Made by a program: the position numbers and the translations under genes | Notes under the pieces: generated by a model | What the model was told of the DNA's origin: nothing | Databases searched by the model: none | The model's input: the letters and a program-made list of their open reading frames with translations, nothing else | Assembly: GCA_016789245.1 (NCBI GenBank) | Contig: JAEURM010000097.1 | Span: 1-7,263 of the forward strand | Length of the DNA: 7,263 bases | Reading direction: 5' to 3' | DNA from: Anaerolineales bacterium | Lineage (GTDB): Bacteria > Chloroflexota > Anaerolineae > Anaerolineales > UBA6663 | Shown: one piece after another, positions 1 to 5,714 of the stretch | Layout: every line of letters starts with the position of its first letter | Numbering within the stretch: position 1 is the stretch's first letter

Positions 1-1012
1 TCACAATCACTGACAGCGTCCACGGCGCACTCATCACCGCGCCAGCCACCGCTAAAGCCACCAGCCGCACCCAACCATCACTATGCATGAACACGTACAG
101 CCCGGCCAGTGAAATGGCCATAGTGCCCACAATCACTGCGCGGCGGCCAATCCGCTCGGCCGCTGGGCCGCTCAACAGCGTGCCAACCGTACCGGCAATG
201 GAGAGCACGGTGAGCAACTGCGCAATTTCCGGCTTGGTGAGCGTGGACAATTCATGGAAGTACAGCGGGATAAATGTGGTGAGGCCAGCGGTGATGGTGA
301 GCCGTACGGTGATGAAGAGCAGGATGAAGGCCACCACGCCGAGCGTTTTCTTATCGCGAAGCAAAGCGCGGGTGGAGCCGGATGGCCGCGTGGCCAGCGT
401 GCCTTGCTGGAAATGGCGATACTGTGTCATCAGTGCGGCGAGGCCGAGCACGATGGGCACGATGAGCCACACGGCGGCTTGCGGGTTGTACGTATCAATG
501 AGCCACGCGGCGGCCAGTGGGCCAAGCGCAAAACCTACGTTGCCGGCAAAAAAGAAAAGTGAGGAGCCGGTGGCCTTTTGCTCGCCGCTGATGGCGCGCG
601 TGCTGGAGAGCGCTTCTGGATGGAAAGCGGCGGAGCCGAGGCCGCTGAGCATGACGGCCAGCACCACCAGCCAGTAATTGGGCATGAACATGACGGAGGC
701 CATAGCGCCGCCGCACAACACACAGCCCAGCGGCACCAGCCAGCGCGCGCGGCGGTAATCGCCCAAGATGCCAATGAGCGGCTGAGCCACCGCAATCACC
801 AGATTGTTGGCGCTGATGATGGCGGCGGCCCCGGCGTAGTTGAGATTGAACGCGGCCAACAGTGGCGGCAGAAGCACGGCTAGCGCACTGGTTTGCATAT
901 CCACTGCCGTGTGGCCCAGCATAATGGCGGCCATGCTGAGTTTGTGCAGGCCAGTTTTAGCGGCGGGCGCGGCGGTGGTGGTGACGGCTTCGGTGGAGGA
1001 GATGGAAGACAT
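1..1012 (-). CDS. MFS transporter, fosmidomycin-resistance (Fsr) type, 3' end outside window
   Basis: This reading frame encodes the first 337 residues of an inner-membrane major facilitator transporter and runs off the left edge; Fsr-type proteins are usually near 400 residues, so roughly 60 are missing. After a Ser/Thr/Ala-rich cytoplasmic tail (residues 1-20) come alternating hydrophobic helices. A loop 2-3 motif A variant, GILGDYRRAR, lies at 81-90, and its second-half counterpart, GPAAERIGRR, at 282-291. FHPEA at 130-134, followed by GNVGFALGP at 157-165, is the signature I associate with Fsr-like drug efflux proteins, which export small compounds by proton antiport. The substrate here is unknown. 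The ATG at 1012 is chosen because it follows a perfect TATAAT with a short leader and leaves a normal N-terminal tail; Met27 is a less likely start. There is no Shine-Dalgarno sequence. The gene is transcribed separately from the upstream operon, behind a hairpin terminator. Confidence 0.9.
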   Translation of the reverse strand, partial: MSSISSTEAVTTTAAPAAKTGLHKLSMAAIMLGHTAVDMQTSALAVLLPPLLAAFNLNYAGAAAIISANNLVIAVAQPLIGILGDYRRARWLVPLGCVLCGGAMASVMFMPNYWLVVLAVMLSGLGSAAFHPEALSSTRAISGEQKATGSSLFFFAGNVGFALGPLAAAWLIDTYNPQAAVWLIVPIVLGLAALMTQYRHFQQGTLATRPSGSTRALLRDKKTLGVVAFILLFITVRLTITAGLTTFIPLYFHELSTLTKPEIAQLLTVLSIAGTVGTLLSGPAAERIGRRAVIVGTMAISLAGLYVFMHSDGWVRLVALAVAGAVMSAPWTLSVIV

Positions 1013-1013
1013 T

Positions 1014-1033
1014 AGAAAGAGAATTGGAGAATT
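1014..1033 (-). repeat. Pyrimidine-rich octamer repeat leader before MFS start
   Basis: Read on the minus strand this is two copies of AATTCTCY (period 8) followed by TTCT, ending one base before the ATG at 1012. It matches 2297-2316, in front of the glycosyltransferase, at 19 of 20 bases. The expected transcript start (about 7 nt after the -10 box) falls near 1033, so the repeat would be essentially the whole 5' leader. Confidence 0.7.
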
Positions 1034-1039
1034 GGGCTG

Positions 1040-1045
1040 ATTATA
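1040..1045 (-). promoter_or_regulatory. -10 box (TATAAT) of MFS transporter promoter
   Basis: A perfect TATAAT on the minus strand lies 27 nt before the ATG at 1012. The bases 16-18 nt further upstream show no good -35 match to TTGACA. The predicted leader is about 21 nt and has no Shine-Dalgarno sequence. Confidence 0.6.
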
Positions 1046-1124
1046 CTCCTCCGCTTTGCCTGAAAGATGTGGGGTTTGTTTTGTGCGGCTTGCTTCAATT
1101 CAAGGCGCACTCACTGCCACGCTC

Positions 1125-1146
1125 GCCATCGGTTGAAACCGACGGC
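1125..1146. repeat. Intergenic hairpin repeat
   Basis: GCC at 1125-1127 pairs with GGC at 1144-1146 across one A/C mismatch, and TCGGT at 1129-1133 pairs with ACCGA at 1138-1142 around a TGAA loop. Together with the adjacent hairpin at 1158-1176 and an outer GGCTGG/CCAGCC pairing (1144-1149 with 1180-1185), it looks like a REP-type composite element rather than a protein-binding site. Confidence 0.55.
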
Positions 1147-1154
1147 TGGCAATG

Positions 1155-1176
1155 AAAAACCCGCTGAAAGCGGGTT
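1155..1176 (-). terminator. Probable Rho-independent terminator of the four-gene operon
   Basis: The bases AACCCGCT (1158-1165) and AGCGGGTT (1169-1176) form a perfect 8-bp stem with a 3-base loop. On the minus strand the stem runs into five T residues (1159-1155). It lies about 47 nt past the glycosyltransferase stop codon, the right place to end that operon before the MFS promoter region. It may also belong to a repeated hairpin family. Confidence 0.6.
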
Positions 1177-1222
1177 CGCCCAGCCAATGGCCGCCCGTTA
1201 TCAGGCGCAATGGATGGCACGC

Positions 1223-2293
1223 TTAGCTAACTAAATTCTGAAGAAACGCCCGCACCCGCCCCATGCTCTCCGCCCAAGTGGGCCACGCGATGAAACGGTG
1301 GCGGGCGGCGTGGCGCATGGTGGGCAACAGCGTTACATCATCTATGAGCGTTTGCAAAACTTGCGCCAGTACGGCGGGATTTTCCGGCGGTACTAAAAAG
1401 CCCTCGCGGCCCGGCGTAATAATTTCATGTGCCGCGCCCGCCGTGGTGGCAATGACGGGCAAACCGTACGCCAGCGCTTCTAAGTACACAATCCCAAAGC
1501 CTTCATAAGAAGACGGCACGGCCAATACATCATGCGTGGCCAGTTGCACGCGTACTTCGTCATCAGAAAGTTGGCCGAGCCAAACTAGACCTTCGGGGTC
1601 TTTGAGACCCCGAAGGTCTTTCACATATTTCGCATCTACATCTAGCCGCCCGGCCACAGTGAGTTGCCATGCGCCGCGTACATGGGCCAAAGCATCAATC
1701 AGCGCGTGCAAGCCTTTGCGCGGAATTACGTTGCCGAGGAAGAGAATTTTGAGCGTGCTTTCCCTCACGCCGGGAGCGGGGGTGGCCTTTAGGCCGGGGG
1801 TGAGGGCATGGTCTGCCGCTGGATATGCCACCACGTGCGGCTTCGGTTTTCCTTCCATTCCCGCCTTTTTCCAAACTACCGCGCTCGTTGTTTCGCTGTT
1901 AAACACAAAGCCATCCATGCTCCGCAAATACGCGCGCTCCACCCAGCCATACAGTGTGTTTTGCCAGCGCGGGCGCAGTTCACTACAGCGCAAATGATGC
2001 ACAATGGAAACAATGGGGTAACGCACGTGCGGCTTCAGCCAGCCGTTGAGCAAAAACAGTGATGGATGATTGAGTTCATCTTGAAGCAGAACCTCCCACT
2101 GGCCACTGAGCAACCGCTGACGCAATTCCCCTAAAAAATTATCCGTAAGGTGCGCGGCGTAATTGCGCCACGGCACCGAGATAATTTCCACCTCATCCCC
2201 CGCCGCGCGCAAATGCTCCACCAGTTTCCGGTCATACAAATATCCGCCGGAAAGCGTGGCCAACGAGCCGTAAATTAAAAGACCAACTCGCAT
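1223..2293 (-). CDS. Glycosyltransferase family 4 (GT-B fold)
   Basis: The 356-residue protein is a retaining glycosyltransferase that would move a sugar from a nucleotide-sugar donor to a small-molecule or lipid acceptor, probably in the cytoplasm; no membrane segment or signal peptide is evident. The N-terminal domain has a glycine-rich start (GGYLYDR, 16-22). The C-terminal domain opens at LKILFLGNVIPRKGLH (181-196), with R192 and K193 in the usual phosphate-binding place. SSYEGFGIVYLEAL (261-274) contains the E-x7-E motif, E264 and E272. The gene starts 25 nt after the PTPS-like stop and is last in the operon. Pairing with a PTPS-fold gene suggests a pterin acceptor, as in cyanobacterial pterin glucosylation, but this is inference. 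Residues 163-178 and 225-236 are encoded by palindromic DNA that looks inserted. There is no Shine-Dalgarno sequence before the ATG; an octamer repeat is there instead. Confidence 0.92.
   Translation of the reverse strand: MRVGLLIYGSLATLSGGYLYDRKLVEHLRAAGDEVEIISVPWRNYAAHLTDNFLGELRQRLLSGQWEVLLQDELNHPSLFLLNGWLKPHVRYPIVSIVHHLRCSELRPRWQNTLYGWVERAYLRSMDGFVFNSETTSAVVWKKAGMEGKPKPHVVAYPAADHALTPGLKATPAPGVRESTLKILFLGNVIPRKGLHALIDALAHVRGAWQLTVAGRLDVDAKYVKDLRGLKDPEGLVWLGQLSDDEVRVQLATHDVLAVPSSYEGFGIVYLEALAYGLPVIATTAGAAHEIITPGREGFLVPPENPAVLAQVLQTLIDDVTLLPTMRHAARHRFIAWPTWAESMGRVRAFLQNLVS
1587..1619. repeat. Perfect 14-bp-stem palindrome inside the glycosyltransferase gene
   Basis: AGACCTTCGGGGTC (1587-1600) and its exact reverse complement (1606-1619) flank a 5-base loop TTTGA. 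The element keeps the frame open and encodes about residues 225-236 (DLRGLKDPEGL), between the LTVAGRLDVD strand and the VWLGQLSDDE strand of the C-terminal domain. A stem this long and perfect is unlikely by codon chance and resembles an intergenic palindrome that entered the gene. Confidence 0.8.
1762..1806. repeat. Nested palindrome inside the glycosyltransferase gene
   Basis: CCCTCAC (1762-1768) pairs with GTGAGGG (1800-1806), and inside it GGCCT (1784-1788) pairs with AGGCC (1791-1795). It encodes residues 163-178 (ALTPGLKATPAPGVRE), in the linker between the two GT-B domains, where extra length is tolerated. It appears to be a second in-frame palindromic element, different in sequence from the one at 1587-1619. 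Confidence 0.6.
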
Positions 2294-2296
2294 TCA

Positions 2297-2323
2297 AGAA
2301 AGAGAATTAGAGAATTCTCTAAT
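2297..2323 (-). repeat. Octamer repeat leader and 18-bp perfect palindrome before the glycosyltransferase
   Basis: Positions 2297-2316 repeat the pyrimidine-rich leader seen before the MFS gene (19 of 20 identical). They overlap a perfect palindrome, ATTAGAGAATTCTCTAAT, at 2306-2323, which also covers the TAG stop of the PTPS-like gene at 2319-2321. The element fills the 25-nt gap between the two genes. It may be a micro-repeat, a binding site or a translation-coupling structure; the sequence alone does not decide. Confidence 0.65.
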
Positions 2324-2708
2324 CCCCCCATTCTTTCCTATAAGCCGCCCACGCAATCTCGTTCTCCCAAATCTTTGCCGTTAGCGCGGTGAGCGTTGCG
2401 GCTTTAATTTGCGCGGCTAATGTTTCGGCCACAAGGCGCGTAAAGTGCTCAATGCTGGGGTTTAGGCCAGCAAACTCTGGCAAATCATTCAGCACTTTAT
2501 CGCGGTAGTGCGCCACCAACGCATTCAAATGTTTCTCCACATCCACAATATCCACCAAGTAACCGTGCTGGTCTAATGTGTTACCTTCTAATTGCAACTC
2601 CAACACATAGTGATGTGAGTGCTTGAAATTTTCCGCGCCCCAATCACCGCCAATCAAAAAATGTTGGGCCACAAAGTCACGTTTTACGGCAAGGGTGTAA
2701 TGGTTCAT
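2319..2708 (-). CDS. PTPS/QueD-fold protein with altered catalytic residues
   Basis: This 129-residue protein has the length and layout of the 6-pyruvoyl-tetrahydropterin synthase / 6-carboxytetrahydropterin synthase family, which acts on 7,8-dihydroneopterin triphosphate with a zinc ion. Likely zinc ligands are H16 (AQHF) and H30 and H32 (HSH in place of the usual HGH). NPSIEHF (83-89) and WENEIAWAAY (114-123) match the conserved pterin-binding stretches. Aligned by eye to E. coli QueD from memory, the catalytic Cys four residues before the first His of HxH is E26 here, and the Asp-His pair is D70-K71. Cys-to-Glu replacement is known in the PTPS-III type of Plasmodium, which makes 6-hydroxymethyl-dihydropterin. 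A plain queuosine role is therefore doubtful, and no queC or queE is nearby. It begins 43 nt after the methyltransferase stop. Confidence 0.85.
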   Translation of the reverse strand: MNHYTLAVKRDFVAQHFLIGGDWGAENFKHSHHYVLELQLEGNTLDQHGYLVDIVDVEKHLNALVAHYRDKVLNDLPEFAGLNPSIEHFTRLVAETLAAQIKAATLTALTAKIWENEIAWAAYRKEWGD

Positions 2709-2743
2709 AAGGAATAGGGGTTAGGGTTAGTGGTTATTGGAGA

Positions 2744-2749
2744 ATTGTA
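2744..2749 (-). promoter_or_regulatory. Possible internal -10 box (TACAAT) before the PTPS-like gene
   Basis: TACAAT on the minus strand lies 35 nt before the ATG at 2708, in the 43-nt gap after the methyltransferase. It runs into an 11-base match (2736-2746) to the octamer leader of the MFS gene, followed by a CTAACCCTAACC micro-repeat. No -35 box is clear, so this may only be a secondary promoter within the operon. Confidence 0.3.
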
Positions 2750-2751
2750 GC

Positions 2752-3588
2752 TTATGGTTTTTCCCACACCAGCGCGTGGTACTCCGTCCAGCCGGCGCGG
2801 ATACATTTTTGCAAAGCCGTGCTTCCGCGCAAGCTCTGCCAATACTTGGAATTTTTAGGCGTGAAGTTGAGCAATGCCGTGCCAGCTTGCACCACCCACT
2901 CTGGCACGGGGCGGAGATATTGAGAAAGGGGCTGGCCGGTGAGGAACCGTAATCCCGCCGCTGACGCGTGTTTTTGCGCGGCTGGCACAGTCTTCAAGTT
3001 TGCCAAATGCCAGCCGGATTGAAACAGATTGAGCCAGCGTTCGGCCTCCGGCGGAAGAGCGTTCGTTGCTAAAAAGTCATCACAAATCACCAGCCGCGCG
3101 CCCGGCGCTAATACCCGCGCCGCCTCCGTAAAAAAACGCGCCGGGTCTTCCGCGTGAATAAATGACTCAATGGCATAGGCCGCCGCAAACGGGCCAGCCT
3201 CCGGCAAATTCAAAAAATCACCCTGTGCAAACTCACACTGCGCGGCCACGCCCAGCTGGCGCGCGCGTTCCGTGGCCAATTGCGCCTGCACCTCGCTGAT
3301 GGTGATGCCAAAAATCTGCGCCGCGCTCCTCTGCGCCAACCACGTGGCCGTGCCGCCAATGCCACAGCCTAAATCTAATACCCGCCCTAACTCCTCACCC
3401 CTCATCCCTAAAATCTCATCTAAAATCAGCTGATTGAGAAACTCAAACGCCTCGCGCTCCGTTTTTACACCCGGCCCCCACAGTTGGCGGTGAATGGCCG
3501 CCACGCCGGTGCCACTCCCAAAGAAATTGAGAAATGGCCGCGTGTTTTCATCATAGTATTCTGCTACCGCTGTGCGCGGCTGGCTCAT
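2752..3588 (-). CDS. Class I SAM-dependent methyltransferase, SMT/tocopherol-methyltransferase-like
   Basis: The 278-residue enzyme should transfer a methyl group from S-adenosylmethionine to a small molecule. Motif I is VLDLGCGIGG (70-79), with GITIS (94-98) after the next strand. YAIESFIHAEDPARFFTEAARVL (138-160) is the motif II/III region, and RLVICDDF (165-172) follows. The N-terminal YYDENTRPFLNFFG (11-24) and IHRQLWGPG (32-40) resemble sterol, terpenoid and tocopherol C-methyltransferases that act on hydrophobic acceptors; the true acceptor is unknown. The frame is open up to 3711, but the ATG at 3588 is chosen: its ATGA overlaps the oxidase stop by 4 bases, implying translational coupling, and the family-like sequence starts there. 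The extra 41 upstream residues are His/Gly-rich out-of-frame translation of the oxidase gene. A weak GAAGG lies about 10 nt upstream. Confidence 0.9.
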   Translation of the reverse strand: MSQPRTAVAEYYDENTRPFLNFFGSGTGVAAIHRQLWGPGVKTEREAFEFLNQLILDEILGMRGEELGRVLDLGCGIGGTATWLAQRSAAQIFGITISEVQAQLATERARQLGVAAQCEFAQGDFLNLPEAGPFAAAYAIESFIHAEDPARFFTEAARVLAPGARLVICDDFLATNALPPEAERWLNLFQSGWHLANLKTVPAAQKHASAAGLRFLTGQPLSQYLRPVPEWVVQAGTALLNFTPKNSKYWQSLRGSTALQKCIRAGWTEYHALVWEKP

Positions 3589-5567
3589 AGCCGGGCCTTC
3601 ACCGCTTGCGCCGTGAGGTGCGCCACCGCCATGATGGTGAGCATGGGGTTCACACCGGAGGCCGTGGGGAAGGCTGAGGCATCGGCCACAAAGAGATTGC
3701 GCACATCCCACGCTTCACCTTGCGGGGTGAGCACGGCGTGGGAGCGGTGGCCGCCCATGCGGCACGTGCCCATTTGGTGCGCCGAAAAAAGATTGTAGCT
3801 ATTGGGCCGGAAGCCGGTTTGCTCCAATTGGTGCAGGTACATTTCCAAATCACCGGCGCGGTACGGCTCAAGGCCAGAGTGTGTGCCACCAATTTCGGTG
3901 GCACCTGCCGCTTGGTGCAAGCGGAAGCATTCCTGCAAGCCACGCATTAAATGATAACCATCCCGTTTAGAAAGCTGGTAGTGCAAAACCGGGCGGCCTT
4001 GTTTATCCACCGTTACACGGCCACCGTCTCGGTCACGCGTAATCGCAATAAAAATGGCGCGATGCGCGGCGCGGGCCACGGAGGCTTTGTGCTGTGCGCC
4101 AGAGAGCCACGGTAAACCCAGCCCAATGAGGCTGGGATGCGCGGGCGGGTGTTCAATCACCACGCCGTAGTGGTGGCCATCCAAGTTAGTGAGGTGAGGC
4201 ACATAACGTGTCAGCATCGGGCCACGCCACGGCTCAATCAATTCTTCGTAATCACCAAACACCGGTAGGGTTGGGTGCAGGCGCAAGTTTGCGCCAATAT
4301 TGGAATTGGTGAGGCCAGAGCGCAAAAGTACTGCCGGTGAGTGCAGGCTTCCGGCGGCTAGCACTGTGGCCCGCGCATGAATGGTGAGCGAGCGGCCAGC
4401 GGCTTGCACTTGCACGCCCACGGCCCGGCCATTTTCAATCAGTACTTTCTCAACGTGAGCGTTCACCAAAAACTGCGCGCCGTGCTGGGCCGCATCTTGC
4501 AAGTACGTGCGGGGTGTGCTTTGTTTGGAGCCGCGCGCACAGCCTAGGCAACACCAGCCGCACTCATCCGGTGTGTCACAGCCCACGCGGTTTTGCGGAA
4601 TCACGCCGCACCCCAAGCCCAACCGGTCACAGGCGCGTTCCAAAATTTGTGCTTGCTTGCTGGGCCACGCTTCCGTTTCATTCACGCCAAGGCGTGCACT
4701 CACAGCATCTAAGGCGGCGTTGAAGGTGGAGGCAGTGAACTCACTACACGCGTATTCTTGTTCCCACTCTGCGCGCACATGCTCCGGCGTGCGCAAACAG
4801 GCGGCCCAATTAATCACCGTGCCGCCGCCCAGCGCTGAGCCGGCCAAAACAATCACGCCCAAATCACGCGTGGCCAGCACGGCTTGGTTTTCATATAAGC
4901 GCTCGTAAGCGGTAAATTCCGCGCCGTTAAAATCTGGCTCGCGGTAGTAGCCACCCTTCTCCACCACAATTACATGCTTGCCCGCCCGCGCCAATTCTGC
5001 CGCGGCCACACCACCACCCGCGCCAGAGCCAATTACCACTGCATCACAACTCAGTTCAGTTTCGGCTTGCAGTTCAATTAAATTGGAAAAGGAAGGCAAT
5101 GAAGGGGAATTAGGCCGGGCGGGCGGCTGATAATTCAGTGCGGCCCAATTAGGGTTAGCACCCGCCTCATCCAACACCGAGTAATACAACGCCGTGGTAA
5201 GCCGCTTAACGGCCTGAAAACCTTGCCGCAGTTTGCCCAACGGCGAAACGGCCCACTTTTGCAAAACCTGTTCTTGTTGCGCGGGCGTGAGTTGGGTAAA
5301 GGGCTGGAAGTGGCCGGTGATTAACCCGGCGGTGAAGGGTTGATTGAGCGCATCCAACAGTTGCTTAAACTCGGCTTGTTGTTCGGCGCTTTGCAAATCA
5401 CGCACGGCCCGCGTCACCCAGCGTGGCACCTCTAAATCGGAGGCTTTGCGTTTCCAAAAACTATCCGGCGCACTCGCCGCATCTTCCACGCGGTCAACGG
5501 CCGGAATAATCGCATCACACAGCGCCACGAGCGTGGCATATTGCGGGTCAGTGAGGAAGTGAGTCAT
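3585..5567 (-). CDS. GMC-family FAD-dependent alcohol oxidase/dehydrogenase (long-chain alcohol oxidase type)
   Basis: The 660-residue flavoprotein should oxidise an alcohol to an aldehyde or ketone. Residues 1 to about 135 form a helical domain resembling the gluconate 2-dehydrogenase subunit 3 family (LTDPQYATLVALCDAIIPA). A Pro/Asn-rich linker (137-160) leads to the FAD-binding domain, with GSGAGGG (180-186) and VVEKGG (201-206). AGSALGGGTVINW (242-254) is the GMC flavin-contact signature. Five cysteines (C330, C336, C339, C340, C343) lie in a stretch resembling plant and yeast long-chain fatty alcohol oxidases. The C-terminal AHQMGTCRMGG (596-606) holds the probable catalytic H597, and SGVNPMLTIMAVA (637-649) the second active-site residue N640. 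No signal peptide or Tat motif is seen. It is first in the four-gene operon, with TATAAT 7 nt before its ATG. The substrate is unknown; a sterol or polyprenol is possible. Confidence 0.92.
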   Translation of the reverse strand: MTHFLTDPQYATLVALCDAIIPAVDRVEDAASAPDSFWKRKASDLEVPRWVTRAVRDLQSAEQQAEFKQLLDALNQPFTAGLITGHFQPFTQLTPAQQEQVLQKWAVSPLGKLRQGFQAVKRLTTALYYSVLDEAGANPNWAALNYQPPARPNSPSLPSFSNLIELQAETELSCDAVVIGSGAGGGVAAAELARAGKHVIVVEKGGYYREPDFNGAEFTAYERLYENQAVLATRDLGVIVLAGSALGGGTVINWAACLRTPEHVRAEWEQEYACSEFTASTFNAALDAVSARLGVNETEAWPSKQAQILERACDRLGLGCGVIPQNRVGCDTPDECGWCCLGCARGSKQSTPRTYLQDAAQHGAQFLVNAHVEKVLIENGRAVGVQVQAAGRSLTIHARATVLAAGSLHSPAVLLRSGLTNSNIGANLRLHPTLPVFGDYEELIEPWRGPMLTRYVPHLTNLDGHHYGVVIEHPPAHPSLIGLGLPWLSGAQHKASVARAAHRAIFIAITRDRDGGRVTVDKQGRPVLHYQLSKRDGYHLMRGLQECFRLHQAAGATEIGGTHSGLEPYRAGDLEMYLHQLEQTGFRPNSYNLFSAHQMGTCRMGGHRSHAVLTPQGEAWDVRNLFVADASAFPTASGVNPMLTIMAVAHLTAQAVKARL

Positions 5568-5574
5568 TGGCTTA

Positions 5575-5580
5575 ATTATA
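5575..5580 (-). promoter_or_regulatory. -10 box (TATAAT) of the four-gene operon; leaderless start predicted
   Basis: A perfect TATAAT on the minus strand is separated from the ATG at 5567 by exactly 7 nt. Standard -10 to +1 spacing puts the transcript start at or one base before the A of ATG, so the mRNA should have no leader. The place for a -35 box lies inside the adjacent hairpin repeat (5596-5609) and matches TTGACA poorly. Confidence 0.65.
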
Positions 5581-5595
5581 GTGGGGTTGTGCGCG

Positions 5596-5697
5596 GCGAC
5601 TAAAGTCGCGGCAACACAATGCGAAGTCGGCCTACGCCGACTTTAGGCTCAGCCCGCGTAGGCGGGCTTCGCTTTCTGTTGGTGCAGTTTCAACTGC
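5596..5697. repeat. Array of four hairpins in the divergent intergenic region
   Basis: Four short inverted repeats follow one another: GCGAC/GTCGC with a TAAA loop (5596-5609); AAGTCGGC/GCCGACTT with a CTAC loop (5624-5643); AGCCCGC/GCGGGCT with a GTAG loop (5651-5668); and GCAGTT/AACTGC (5684-5697). They lie between two divergent promoters and encode nothing credible. The layout resembles the multi-hairpin REP/MITE-like elements of Chloroflexota and cyanobacteria. Their place beside both -10 boxes could affect transcription, but that is inference. Confidence 0.75.
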
Positions 5698-5714
5698 CAC
5701 ACATCCGCCCAGAT

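Noticed and set aside
87..677. 196-residue open frame on the plus strand
   Set aside because: It is antisense to the Fsr-type transporter, whose minus-strand frame has clear membrane helices and family motifs. The plus-strand translation shows no recognisable domain.
1536..1997. 153-residue open frame on the plus strand
   Set aside because: It is antisense to the glycosyltransferase, which carries the E-x7-E and RKG motifs.
2319..2708. Assignment as queD of the queuosine pathway
   Set aside because: The catalytic Cys and His are not at the expected positions, and no other queuosine gene is in the window.
3376..3432. GA/TTAGGG-like stretch in the methyltransferase as a third inserted repeat
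   Set aside because: It reads like the micro-repeats, but it encodes the normal helix and strand leading into SAM motif I (LDEILGMRGEELGRVLDLGCG), so no insertion is needed to explain it.
3589..3711. Upstream extension of the methyltransferase by 41 residues
   Set aside because: The added residues are Cys/His/Gly-rich translation of the oxidase gene in another frame. The ATGA overlap at 3588 gives a normal start.
5596..5697. CRISPR array
   Set aside because: The repeated units are hairpins of different sequence with no equal spacers and no cas genes nearby.
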